Origin: Sarcocystis neurona
Taxonomy: Eukaryota; Apicomplexa; Conoidasida; Eucoccidiorida; Sarcocystidae
Assembly: GCA_000727475.1 (NCBI GenBank)
Contig: KL647293.1
Coordinates: forward strand, 721,216-785,215
Length of the DNA stretch: 64,000 nt
Reading direction: 5' to 3'
Below, one piece after another: positions 49,183 through 61,419 of the stretch; position 1 is the stretch's first letter, and the number at the start of each line of letters is the position of its first letter. Below the pieces are notes generated by a model. The model did not search any database, was not told the origin of the DNA, and saw only the letters and a program-made list of their open reading frames with translations. Position numbers and translations under genes: made by a program.

Positions 49183-52100
49183 ATGGCGCGAGAGCAGCTT
49201 GTGCAGGCGGCGAGGAGCTTCGAGACGCTCCTTCAGAGTAAAAAGCCTTCTCTTCCTCTCTCTCTGTTTTCCGTCACCGTTCTTTACCTCCGTATTCGTC
49301 TTCCTTTTTTTCTCTTCCCCTTTATATCGTCATTTCTCTCCTGTATATATATCTCTCTCTGTTTTCTCCTTTTTTCGGACACTTGTCCTCCCGCTCATCG
49401 TTCCTGCACGTTATCTTTTCTGTGTGCATGTACGTGCTGTCTGGATACGTCTTTTCTTCGGAGCCTGGCGCAGTTCTGTTAGAGGCCGCCGAACTCTCGT
49501 TTTCGCTCTTTTCCTCCTTTTCTCCGTTCTCTCTTCGTTTTCCACTTGTGCCGATTCCTCCCTTTCTGCCTTCTTCTTGCTGTTGCTGTCCTGGTCTCCT
49601 CTTTTTATCAGCGCGTTGCTTTTCTCTTCAGTATCCCATAAGTAGGACCTCCTTCCCCATTTCTGCTGTCGCAGATTTCTTCTTTTCTTCCCTGTCTTCT
49701 TCACCCCAGAAAAGGCATTTCCCTCTCGAATGCTGTCACCCTTCTTCTTCTTCATCGTCTTTGCTTGTCGTTTTCTTCTCTTCAGAACACTACCACATCG
49801 ATACTCTCCTCTCCAGCTCACTTCCTCTTCTTTGTAGGTGTGTGTGGGTGTGTGAGTTGTTTTTCGCAAATATTCCCTCCTGCCCTTCTTTTCCTCTTCT
49901 GCTTTTCCTTCTCCCTATTCCCTTCCATCGCGTTGCTTTTCCTCTTCTTCATCTGTCCTTTGTGTGTGGATTTCTTCTCCTCCCTCCTCGCTTCTTCACC
50001 TCCAAACTTCTCCTGCTGTCGTTCCCTGCACCAGCAACAGAGGCCCACATGCAGACATCTCCATACACATACGTATGTGTACATGCATACATCCATGTAT
50101 CCGTCGAGGTATATCCGTATATATATATGTATATATGTATGTATGTATATCTGTGTCTCTGTAGAAATGCTCGAGCGGATATGTGCAGGCGTAGTAGATA
50201 TTGGGAAGAAAACTTTTAGTGTGGATGAAAACGAAGAGAGGAGGAGAGCGACGAAATGGGTCCGCTGTCCCGACGGGTGTACATACACTACTACGGCCAG
50301 ACAACAAAACGTGTTGCTGCTGAAGAAGGGAAGTGCAGAGAGGAACACATACAAAGAGAAAAAGACAGAGCGAAGGGGAAGAAGAAAGCGAGGACGATGC
50401 TTCAGGACGTGTGACTTTTCTTCTACACACATATATGTTTGTATATATGAGAAATAGACGGGACTGAGACAGCTGTACGTATACACGTGTGTGTACACAT
50501 ATGGCTTGTACGTAGCGATACTTCGAACAGGGACAGAGACAGAAACTGATATAGAGGAAGGAAACTATTAACCACACATCTATCTCTATATGTGTATGTG
50601 TGTGTGTGTGTGCATTTATGGATATGAAGTAGTGAGGAAGATGTAGGAAGTGTCTACCCTCATTTGATGTGAGACAAAAAAAGCTGCTTTCAGCAGTGAT
50701 ATGTACTTCCTCCGCTTATACACCTACATATATATATATATACACGGAAGTATCTCCCTCTACATTCGTGTCTATATCTATATCAATATCTATATACCTA
50801 TGTTTCTCTGTCTCTACATACATATATGAACAGCTATGTATCTCTCTCTCTCTGTATATATATGTGTATGTGAACGCCTGCGTATCTATCTGTCTCCGTC
50901 TCTCTGTATATGAACGGCTGTGTATCTCTCTGTCTTTCTCTCTATATACGTATGGTTAGATACGTGTAAGTGTGGGGCTGCTTGGTATGTAGACAAAGTT
51001 GGCTCTCCGACTTACAGCAGACGAGTACTACCGGCATATCTGCGTGTCATCCCTACAGACGTGGGAGCACATATGCGTCCTCCAAACTTGTGCAGCAGCA
51101 TATATCTTCCTAGGAAAGCACACACATCCCCCCATATTCTTCACTTGCAGAAGGCCTACACTCTCTCTGTGTAGGTCCCTGCGCAGCAGTCTTCTCTCTG
51201 GCAGACACATCGCCTCCCCGTCTCCCTGTCTCCCTGTCTCCCTTTCTGTCTCTGCATCTCTCGCAGAAGGCTGTCCTGCTCGGCTCTCTCTTCTTCTACT
51301 TCCAAATTGGCCTCTCTACACACGCGCGTAGTTCTCCGTCGTTCTATTCACCTGGACGCACCCACTCTCTTCCCATTCTCCGCACTTTCCTCTCCTCTTT
51401 CTTTCTGGCGCTGGATCTCCTGTGTTCGCGACTTCTCCTACATCATACGTAAATATATTATATATCCCTGCACGTACACACACACACATACACGCATAGG
51501 AAATATATGGCCACCTACACTTACACACATATATATACACGGAGTATATTTATAGAGATGATTGCGACCTCTCTGGTCGTTGCAGTGCACATATATATTA
51601 TATGTGTACATATATGTGTATAAATATAAATGTGTAGATGTATGTGTGTATATGTATGTGTGTATATGTATGTGTGTATATGTATGTGTACGTACAGGCG
51701 CCACCTCCTTCTCTCTCTCTCTGTCTCTGTGTCCTGCTCTTACTATCTCTCCCATCCTCTATACGTATAGGTATATGCAAACATATATATATGCGTCTAT
51801 TTACATACATATATATATAAATGTGAAGTACGTATATTAAGACATGTATATATGCACGTGTGTATGTGCGTACACTGCTGCTTCCTGTGATTTTGTCGCT
51901 TTCTCTCTGTTGCTTTCAGGACCTCTCCGATTCTCTAGCGATACGTCACACACATATATATTTGTGTCTCTGTCTCTGCATCTCCCCCTCTCTATGAATA
52001 CGTGTATATATGTGTGTTGTCTCATGTATGTGTTGGCTCGTAGTGCAGCTGTGGAGATCTTCTCCCATACATCGAAGTGTCTGTTGAGATCTCGTCGTGA

Positions 52101-55100
52101 GTTCTTCCCCGTTGCTGCCGAGCTGGCAGCGGCTCTTCGGCCAAGAAAACTCAGCAGAGAGTACTTCTGCGTAGATGCTGCTACACAATGCAGGCGAGGG
52201 GAGACGCCACTTGTTCATCTGCTGCCGTGCGTCGTGTGGAGTCGTGCACGTGCACACGTGTCTCCTCGCCCGCGTCCTTTTCCCCGTCTCGTCTCCCGTC
52301 TCTCTTCGGGTGGTGGTGGTGGTGATTTCTCGTGTGTCGCCGTCTCCCGGCATTCTGCTGCTTCGTTCTCGCCTCTGTGTTGTCTCCCCTCCACGTGTCT
52401 GTCTCGTCTCTTCGTCGCGTCTCCGTCTCCGCTCTTCTTGCTGCTGCGCCGCCTTCTTCTTCTGTGGGACGTGCGCCGCCTCCGCTTCTTCTGTCCGGCT
52501 TCGCTTCTCGTTGCTGCGCGCAGACATGCAGGAGAATCGCCTCACGAGAAGTAAACTCCTCGCGCAGCAGAACGAAAACGAAAGCGTTGAGCAGGTCAGT
52601 CTCTCCACCGGGATAATACCACGTACACAGACATAATACATATACGCATAGATGTACGCATACCTATTCACACGTGTATATGTGTGTAAATGTACGCGAA
52701 TTCATCTGTGTGAAGGTGGTGCGTACGTGTGTGTCTACACGTGTACGAATTTACATACGTAAACAACATGGGGTATATGTGTATATGTGTGTAGGTAGCA
52801 GATACGCATGTATGTGTATATGTGTACACTCATATGGATACGTATATGTGTATATGTATTTGGAAGTCTCTAGCGAGTCGATAGGCGTGTGGAGGGACTT
52901 GGAGGGGGATGTGAAGATTTGTTGTCGGTGCTGACTTCTTTTTGAGAGAAGCACCTGCGTCTCTGCGTGCAGCCTTCTGTGCCGCACGTCTCCTCCACCC
53001 GCTGCCCCTTCTCGTGTCTCCTCGCCTCTCTCGCTGTTTTCTCCCCGTCCGCGTTTCGCGTCTCGTCTCCGTCTCTCGTCATTCTTCGCTGTTCTTCTTC
53101 TTCGTCTTCTCCTTTCCTGGAGAAGTTCACCGTCTTTCTCGCGCCCTGTCCATTTGTTCGTGGGGGCTCTTCCTTGGTCTTCGTCCCGCAGTCTTCTATT
53201 TTGTCTTCCTCCAAGAAGTCCACGCGCTCTGTCTCGTCTCGTTCGTCTCCCTCTTCCGCGTCTTTCTCTTCGTCTTTCTCCCCTCGGTCCCTCTTCTTCT
53301 TCGCTTTTTGTGTCTCGCCTTCTGCGTGTTCCCTTCGTCTTTCTCCGGTACACTTCCCGGAGCTCTTGTCGTTTTTGGCGACTTCGAGAACGCTTCTTCT
53401 TCCCTCCTCGACTTTCTCCTCCTCCTCCTCTTGTCTTTTTTTTCTTTTCTCGTTTGCGAAGGAACTGCAACTGCTCCAAGACGGGTGCGCCCTGTACAAA
53501 GTTATCGGCCCGGTCCTCGTGAAGCAGAGCCACACAGAAGCGAAAAGTACCGTCACCAAACGCCTGGAGTATATACGGGGAGAGCTGTAAGCGTCTCGTG
53601 TCTCCTCGTCGTTCTCCTACTTTCCATTGTCTTCTCTTCGTCTTCTCCTTTCCCCTTCTTCCTGTCTTCTTCCTCTTTTCATCCTCCTCTTCGCTTTCCC
53701 CGTCACCAAACCACGCCTGGAGTACATTCGAGCAGAGGTGTTCGCTTGCTGTTTTTTCGGGCTTCCGCCGTCCCACCGCTGTCCCACTTCTGATCGTCGT
53801 CTCCTTTCCTTTCCCTCATTGGAGTCTTCATGTCCATCGTTTCGGCGATGAGTTTCCCTCCTCTCCTCTTCGTTGGCGAGCGTCCTCGTCTGCTTCTTCG
53901 TTACCGCGTTGGTCGTCTCCCCTTCCTTTTGGTTCGCTTCTCTTCCTGCGCAGCGCGACACGTCTTCGTTTCCTTCCCAAACGAAAGTTGCTGTTTGCGC
54001 CCCTTCCTGGCCACTACATATCTCCCGCACTTTCCCCTTTTTGTGTCTCTCCCCTGCTGTCTCTCGTTGTATTTCTAAGAGCTTCTGCAAGACACGCGCG
54101 TCTTGTGCTGTCGAGCGCGTGCTCCCCTCCTCTCCCCTTCTCTTCGTCTCTCTGTCTGTTTTTCTCCTCCGACGTATTTGTCGATGTGTCTGCAGGTGAG
54201 GACTCACCCACGCAGGAAACGTCCATGTGGCTCTTTTTATTTCTTTTTTTCTCTCTCTCTCTGTATATATATGTGGAAGTATGTATTGTATCCGTATTTG
54301 CACACGCATACATATATGTGGTATATGTATTGTATGTATATATTCATGGACATAAACGTGTGCGTACATCTCTGTGTCCCCCTGTTTCTCTCTCTATATA
54401 CGTGTAAGTCGAGATCTCATATATACACATATACGTCTACACAGATCTGTCCCATATACATACACATCTATATATATATATATACACATGTACACAGATC
54501 TGTCCCATATATATACACATATAAACATATATATATATATATATACGTGTACACAGATGTGTCCCATATACATACATATATATATATATATATGTGTACA
54601 CAGATCTGTCCCATATACATACATATATATATACGTCTACACAGATCTGTCCCCTATACATACACATATATACATACGTGTACACAGATCTGTCCCATAT
54701 ACATACACATCTATATATATATATACACATGTACACAGATCTGTCCCATATATATACACATATAAACATATATATATATATATATATATATATACGTGTA
54801 CACAGATGTGTCCCATATACATACATACATATATATATATATGTGTACACAGATCTGTCCCATATACATACATACATATATATATATAGACGTGTGCGCA
54901 GATCTGTCCCTCTCCTTCGCCTCTCTCTCTATATATATTTTAATATGTATATCCATAAGTCTGTCTATCTTTCTCTTTTCTGTCTCGCACTTCTTCTCTG
55001 TTAGTCGAGATACCAGACAAGCGGCGTCAATTTCCATATTTGTCGTTCTGTTGCTTTCCGTCTCCCTGTCTTTCTTCTGTCTCCGTGTTTTCCTGTGTCT

Positions 55101-57406
55101 CTGTCTTCCTGTCTCTCTGTCAACTGCCGTGGACGTGGTAAATTGCAGAGAAGATATCACCGAGCGTCAAATACGTGTACGCCTGAGAAGGAGACGTGCA
55201 TCAAATAGACAAACACCTATGTAATCAAATAGACATATATAAATATATATATGTATGTATATAGGGAATTCCTCTCCTCCCCCCCCGGCGGGTTTCACTG
55301 TTTGTTTCTTAAGAGAATGGTGACTGTATATGCAGTGCAGTAATTTATAGAGTCTACAATATTATATCTATCGTACATATATTTATTCATCTTCTATATA
55401 CAGACAGAGAGAGAAAGAGAGAAAGAGAGAGGAGCAGAAATGTAGCTGCATATCCATATCATATATATATTCTGTACACGTCATACACACAGAAACAGAG
55501 ACAGAGAGAGATATGTGTGTGCATATAAAGCTGCAATGTCATACATCAAATACGTCATTTTTCTTTCTGTACGTGTTATGTGCGTGTTGCTGATATTGCC
55601 CTCCCATCACAAATATCACTTTTCTATTCTGTACGTGTTATATCTATGTATGACTGGTATTTCCCTCCAGAAGACTGGCACGTCTGTTATACGGCCCATA
55701 TATACACACATACATATGAGTCGTCTAGATGATATATGATATACAGAGTACATTTATGTATGTGTACATGTATTTCTTTACGTCCGAGAAGACTGATACT
55801 TGTATAGTCCGTTTGATAGAAGCGTATAAGTGTAGTCTACCGATTGTTCATTATATATGCAATACCCTTGCAACATATCAGTCCTACACAGGAGGTATAT
55901 GTCATGTACAGAAGATAGTCAATATATGTAATATATAGTATTGTATACCCTATAAAGATATATTTCTTCTCTGCCACTGTCTGTCGGTATAGGTGATCAC
56001 TAGTACATATAACATCGTATACATATATATATACATTTCTTTCTGTATCTTGCTGTCCGTCTCTATCTTGCTGTGTCTCGCTTGTCTCTCATCTGTTCGA
56101 CTACGTACATGTTGACATATGAAGTGGAGCTGGAAGTGGAGGAGGTCGTCGTTGTATGCGAAGTTATTATTAGAACACAAAAAGTAGCATATACACACAG
56201 GTATAGAGTTACGGATAAAAAGAGGACGACGAACGTTAAAATGGCCGCAGCATGGAAGTACGTGAGGACTGCGGCGTTTTCGTCGCCTACACATATACAC
56301 ACGTAGACACACACACAGAGAGATGGATATCTTGAGAGAGAGAGATATATATATAGATGCAGGTAGATATAGGTAGAGGTAAATAAGGAAATGGATGCAG
56401 ATGAGAAGAGAACGACGAACATCCAACATAATTGCCCCGGGACAGACGTGATAGCGCCTGAGGACTGCGGCGTTTCATTTTACCCCATACGTATACACAG
56501 AGAGAGATACATATAGAGATATATACATATATATATATACGTAGATAGAGATATAGACATAGATGGAGATGGACGAAGATGCGGATATAGATGAAAGGGA
56601 GGATGACGAACTGAAAAAAAATCTGCCCACCTTTAGACGTGATATACCGCCTGAGGGCTGTGGTAATTCATTCACTACATACATACGTGGAAAGAAAGAA
56701 ATATATATATAGATATATGTAGATATAGTTGTATGTGCCGGTAGATGTGGATAAGTATAGAGATAGATAGATATAGGTACAGGTGGGGAGTGATAAGTAT
56801 AGATGTACTCATAGGTAGATACAAGCAGATAGAGTAGCTTAGGCGACAGATATAGATTGATCGATTAGATACATAGAAAGATAGGTACACCACGTGATAG
56901 AAGATGTGTAGCTCTCTCTTGTTTTCTCTCTCTCCTTCGTTCTCCGTATAAATGTGTGTGTGTAATTCAATATTACTCGACATAGGGGTAAATATATATA
57001 ATATGTACGTGTGTGGGTGTACTCATCTAGTGAATATCTACCTGTCACTTTTTCGCTGTCTCTATGTCTCCCTCCCTGTCTCTCTGTCCGTCTCTCTGTC
57101 CGTCTCTCTGTCTGTATCTCTCTACATGTGTATAGTTCTTTTCGTAAATATGTCTGCGTGTGGCTTGATGGATGTGTGTGTCTGTGGATTTGTGTGTGTA
57201 GCGTGCGTGGCAATAGTGGCACGTACAAATAGGTCTGTGGAGTTCTGCTGCTGCGGGCCCTTCCTGCTGGTGCGGCTGTTTGCAGGGAGCGCTGCGATAA
57301 GCGAGAGGCGGAAGTGTCCGCGAAAATCAAAGAGGCGACGGCGAAGATCGAAATGCTGAAGAGGAAAGTGGCCGAAGGCGAGCAGCAACGCACTGCGAGA
57401 TCCTAG
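49183..57406 (+). CDS. PFDN6: Prefoldin subunit 6 (beta-type), four exons
   Basis: Prefoldin is the hexameric cytosolic chaperone that captures nascent actin and tubulin and hands them to the CCT chaperonin; subunit 6 is one of the four beta-type chains. Exons: 49183-49237, 52524-52594, 53462-53586, 57286-57406. All introns are GT-AG and phases agree (1, 0, 2). The joined frame is 372 bases, 123 residues, against 129 in human. The N-terminal helix carries [15 protein letters not shown], the central hairpin [12 protein letters not shown] and TVTKRLEYI, which match the conserved beta-prefoldin core almost residue for residue, and the C-terminal helix [16 protein letters not shown] completes the coiled coil. 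The start has A at -3 (GAAAATGGC). Introns are 3286, 867 and 3699 bases for a 372-base coding sequence. The human-aligned length is kept exactly across the exon 2/3 junction, which supports the acceptor GCGAAG. Confidence 0.93.
49238..52523 (+). other. Intron 1 of prefoldin 6, pyrimidine-rich
   Basis: The first 800 bases are strongly C/T-rich on the coding strand, giving long but meaningless Ser/Phe/Leu frames. TA/CATA tracts follow at 50040-50150, 50720-50900 and 51470-51850, and a copy of the GGTGTACATACACT palindrome is at 50276-50289. No further exon is needed. Confidence 0.8.
53700..53737 (+). pseudogene. Partial copy of prefoldin 6 exon 3 inside intron 3
   Basis: The bases 53700-53737 repeat exon 3 bases 53550-53584 with a three-base insertion and a few substitutions, so the copy would read [12 protein letters not shown] where the exon reads [11 protein letters not shown]. 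Nothing else of exon 3 is copied, and no acceptor precedes it. It is probably a non-functional local duplication; an alternative exon end is less likely. Confidence 0.7.
54430..54912. repeat. Ten-copy ACAGATCTGTCCC array with higher-order duplication
   Basis: The motif ACAGATCTGTCCC (or ACAGATGTGTCCC) starts at 54441, 54494, 54553, 54600, 54641, 54684, 54735, 54802, 54849 and, degenerate, 54898. Each copy is preceded by GTGTAC or GTCTAC and followed by ATATACATACA, then a TA run of variable length. The order of variants in copies 1-4 is repeated in copies 6-9, so a block of about 243 bases was duplicated. The core ACAGATCTGT is itself a palindrome. Confidence 0.9.
56216..56690. repeat. Three-copy repeat of about 185-195 bp
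   Basis: Units near 56216, 56400 and 56595 share GAGGACGACGAAC at one end and CGCCTGAGGACTGCGGCGTTT near the other, followed by a TACGTATACACA-type TA tract. Copies are diverged by substitutions and small indels. Confidence 0.75.
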
Positions 57407-60400
57407 GCGCTCTCTCTGTCTCGTCTCCCCTCTCCCTTTCTGTCTCTTTGTCTCCATGTATCCATCAATTCATACACATGGGCATATGTGCATGCATTCT
57501 TTGTGTAGACACATACGCGCATATACATGTATGCTGCGTGCATAGGCACATGGGCATATACGTCCCTGTATAGGTTCACGCATGTGTTTGTGTGTGTGGA
57601 TAGACGCATGCAACGCCGAGAACGAACAAAAGAGAAAGAACAGTAATTTAACAGAGCAAGAGACTAACAGCATATTTGCATGTAAAAACAGGTGCACTCC
57701 AAAAGATCTACATGTTCACACGTGTATATTCACATCTATAGATATATGCTGTGTAGAGCGTAGCACAGCATACGTATTTATGTTCATATGTATATGTGTA
57801 TATAGACGTATATATGTGCTTTGTAGAGCGTTCTACAGCATACCTATTTATATACATACGTGCACGCGTATATACATGCATATGTATATTTGTGTATGCT
57901 GTATGAGGTGTCGCGTGCGTGGATAGGTATGCAAGTGTCTGTGTATATCGAATGTAACTTGGCGCAGTTGTCGAGGAGTCGCTTTGCTCCCCGCGTTGCT
58001 GCCCTCGTTCGTCTTTCTCTCGAAGGAAAGGAAGATTTAGTAAGTTACGAGAACTACGAATGTGTGTACAAGTGAATATAGTCAGATTCAGCGAAGACGG
58101 CGGGGACTTTCCCTGAAGAAATCACGGCTTTATGCGGCGCGCTGCACGTCGTTTGTTGCTGCCGAGACGCGTACGCGCGTACACACGTATGCAGCTGTCT
58201 CGTCTCCGTGTCTCCCTGGCCAAAAGAGAGAGAGAGTGGAGAAGAGAGAGACGGCGAGAGAGACACAGATAGAAAGGGACAGGAAAAGAAGTCAAGGAGA
58301 AGAGCAGCGCTCCTCCGGTCACCAGCACTTCTCCGCCCCAGCCGAGTTGTTCGCTTGCATCCGCACCCGTGTGAAACTACGTATGTATGTATGTGTATAT
58401 GTGTGTGTGTGTATGTGTATGTGTATGTATGTGAGCGTATGTGCGTATGTATCTGTGTATATATGTACGTATGTTTGTATGTGTATGTACGTATGTATGT
58501 ATGGGCGTGTATATGTGTATCTGTATGTGTGTATACGTGTGTGTATGTGTGGGAGGACGCACGCGCGTGGGAAGAGCCTTCAGCTACCCTGCTGTTTCTC
58601 TCTGTCTTTCTTAATATACGCACAGACGCACACGTTTCTCTTCCTGCTTATCTGAGAAGGTACGTGTATGGTACTGTATCAACAGAGACGCACAGACCTG
58701 TCTGTAGCTTACCCTGTGTGTTGGGGTACATCTCTCCGTCTCTGTGTGTCGACGTACGTGCCTACACATCACCGCATACACACATATATGTACGTACACA
58801 TGTATGCGTCCCTCTCTCTATTTATGCAGAGACACACGCGAGTACATACGTGTGTATAACTGTCATATCTCTGTGTGCGTGAATATGTACCTCTACGTCC
58901 AGAGCTAGGTACATGTTACGTAGGGTAACGGTATACATATATATATATATATATATATATTTGCTTGCCCGTGTAGAGGTACATGTGTCTCTTTGTGCGC
59001 GCGTGTGTATAAAGATGTAACTAAGATTTCACCTGTGGCGAGACCCGCCTGTGGCCCTCCACCCTGTCTGGCAGGCGTGACGCGTGCGCGTTGCCATTCT
59101 GAACGCTCGAAGAACACTTCCCGTTCCTTGCGTCCTTCTCGAACGAATTCGCCAGTCTCGTACTACGACTGCGCCATATATTTGTGTACAAGTATTTATG
59201 TGTATCTGTATGTATTTGTATATGCTTGACTATTGTCCATACATATGTATATATATATATATCTACGTGTGTAGCTTTTCGTACACGGGAACACAGGTGA
59301 GTACGGATGTGTGTACAGATCAGCGGGCGTGTGTGTGTGTGTAATTCTCGAGGTGTAGATGTGCATGTGTGGATACACGCGACGGCTGCGACCTGCCGTC
59401 ATCCCCCGACGGTGCGGAGCAGCTTCAGAACGAAGAATTGAATAATGATGAGGTAGTCGTTTCCTCAAGGGAAGTCTCAGAAGGTGTCCGCTCCCCTCCC
59501 TACGGAGAAAAACACGTGCACGCGTCGAAACGACGTGTCCACACGTCTGTGTCTTACTCCTCCCAGCGGGCAACTCCACGCGTAGAACTTCTAACCGTCG
59601 CACTCTATGATTCGTACGTTCACACGCACCGGAGTGAGGCCTGAAAAATCGACAGACAGAACTGCCGCTGAGTAGGAAATAACATGCCAACAAAATTCGA
59701 CAGGGTGGTTTTGTTGCTAGCGTCGCAGTGAAATCGACACGGTGGCAGAAGTCGAAACAAAACGGGCAGGTTGTTGTTGTTGAAAGCAGTAGAGAGAAAA
59801 CACGCGCAGAAACACCGCCGCTGTGTTCACAAAATGCTCGGTCAGCAGAATGTGGATAAAGAAAAAAGGCCCGGGACATTTCACTTCTCCGCAGAAATAG
59901 CATTAAACGCTGCACTCCCTACGAAAAATTCCGCTATACGTACGCAGGTGAAATCTCTGTGTAAACAGCGTCTTCCGAGGCCTGCTGCACAGACAGGCAC
60001 CAGGGAGCAGGACAAACTTTTCTCAAAAGCAAAGCAATTGTAGGCCGCGAACGAAAACTGACTAAGCCGCCGTTTTTAAAAAAAGAGAGAGATGAGCGCG
60101 TCTGACGGCTAGACAGGTAGTGGCTGTAGCTTTTTCACTTCAAGTACATGAGTGAATTCGCTTTGGAAAAAGGGCGGAAAAATACCGCTCGGAGATTGAC
60201 AGGGACGACACTCACATACATAAATCTGACGTAGGGAGGAACGCAGTAACAGGTCACCTCGTCCTTACCAGTATGTGTAGGAATATACACGCGGATATTT
60301 CAACGTACGCGGAGTAACGAACTACAGTACACGGATGCGTAGAAGCTGGAAGGAGATGTCGGAGAGAGGCACCGACTCTATACGCGCGCAAACAAATATG

Positions 60401-60740
60401 TAAATCTTTTCATGGGAAAACTTCTATCTACGTCTCTGTACATTTGTACGTGCGCACAGTTTACCTTTCCTTATTGCACTTTCCTTCTCGAGCAAAGAGG
60501 TCTATGTAATTCCCCCTCTCACTCTTTCTTTGTCTCTCTCGCTCTCTCTCTCTCCTTTTCTCTATATAGATATATATTTAGATTGTATGCTGCTCACATC
60601 ATGCTATCTGCTGATACACCCATACCTACATCCAAACCGACGTCAATGTGTCGAAACATCTATATGTATGTACACATAGGCGTGCTTCATAACTTTTCGA
60701 GCTGCAGACCCCACCGACAGACGAAGCACGTGGCTGCGGA
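57407..60740. other. Downstream of prefoldin 6; microsatellites, no confident gene
   Basis: A GT/GTAT tract lies at 58380-58550, a TA run at 58935-58960 and a hairpin-bearing repeat pair at 57745-57845. Frames at about 59369-59450 (acidic, ending near a GTAGTC) and 59771-60043 are open on plus but cannot be assigned. Confidence 0.5.
57745..57845. repeat. Two-copy 70-bp repeat with hairpin
   Basis: The first copy has a perfect 9-base stem, TATGCTGTG (57745-57753) with CACAGCATA (57764-57772). The second, 70 bases on, keeps the TGTAGAGCG centre and an ACAGCATAC-TATTTAT flank, and pairs instead as TGTAGA with TCTACA (57822-57837). Confidence 0.6.
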
Positions 60741-60751
60741 ACGGCTTTTAG

Positions 60752-60955
60752 GAAGCCACCCTAGAGGCTGTAGAGTTGCTTCAAATACGAAGGGATTCAC
60801 AAACAGGAAGTTGGCAAGCAATAGAAGAACTTCCGCGTGATGACGTAGAAGGAGTAATGCGGCTCCGGCGGAAGTATCGCACTGCTATTTCTGTTGTGTG
60901 CCACTGTGGAATTTTTTGTCGCGTCAAAAAGTATTCTCGTTTTCTTGCCCTGCTA
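60752..60955 (+). CDS. Possible internal exon, unknown protein
   Basis: After CGGCTTTTAG a frame reads EATLEAVELLQIRRDSQTGS and onward through a charged stretch (EELPRDDVEGVMRLRRKYR) without repeats. The exon end is not fixed; a GTATTC lies near 60930. No family is recognised. Confidence 0.25.
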
Positions 60956-61419
60956 CAGAGAACTGCACAAATTACGCGATGTAGGCCGCGTGCGCGTGCA
61001 TTGGTAACTGAGGAACCATCCACACTTGCCTCCGTGTGTCTACATCTATCTCCCTATCTATATCAGTCTGTCCTTATCGGTTCACACCTATCTACATATA
61101 CTTCTCTCTACCGGTACCTATTTATCTAACTGCACACATTGACGTGTCGACACGTTCGCTGATATCCAGGGGTCTTCATATTCACCCAACGTCTGGCTCT
61201 TCTGCAAATGCTCTCTCCGCTATTTTTGAGCGTCGTAATTTCCTGTCTACACCAAGATCTTTCCTTGCTTCACATACAAATGAATATATAGACGTATATA
61301 TATATACCTACACATATATGTACGTTTACGTATATACACACATATCTTCTAAGTAACTTCCTCTATCCGCTATGCATCCTTGTGCGTTGGTGCCGTCGCC
61401 ACGCCGGAGCGACACTTCA

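Larger units (their letters stand above)
53587..57285 (+). other. Intron 3 of prefoldin 6, with two tandem-repeat families
   Basis: The donor is GTAAGC and the acceptor TGTTTGCAG. It starts C/T-rich, includes a 38-base copy of exon 3 sequence (53700-53737), then the ACAGATCTGTCCC array (54430-54910), a TA/GA-rich stretch, and a three-copy repeat at 56216-56690. Confidence 0.85.

Noticed and set aside
49199..50457. Plus-strand frames of 150-280 codons rich in Ser, Phe and Leu
   Set aside because: They start inside prefoldin exon 1 in other phases and run through the pyrimidine-rich intron; the exon structure of prefoldin excludes them.
52751..53776. 341-codon Arg/Glu/Lys-rich minus-strand frame
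   Set aside because: It is the antisense of C/T-rich prefoldin introns and covers exon 3; purine-rich strands rarely contain stops in this phase.
54374..54889. Tyr/Ile/His/Thr-repeat frames on both strands
   Set aside because: They are translations of TA-rich spacers and the ACAGATCTGTCCC array, open on both strands at once.
54430..54912. CRISPR-like reading of a short repeat with spacers
   Set aside because: Spacers are TA microsatellite, not unique sequence; spacing is irregular; the host is eukaryotic and no cas genes exist.
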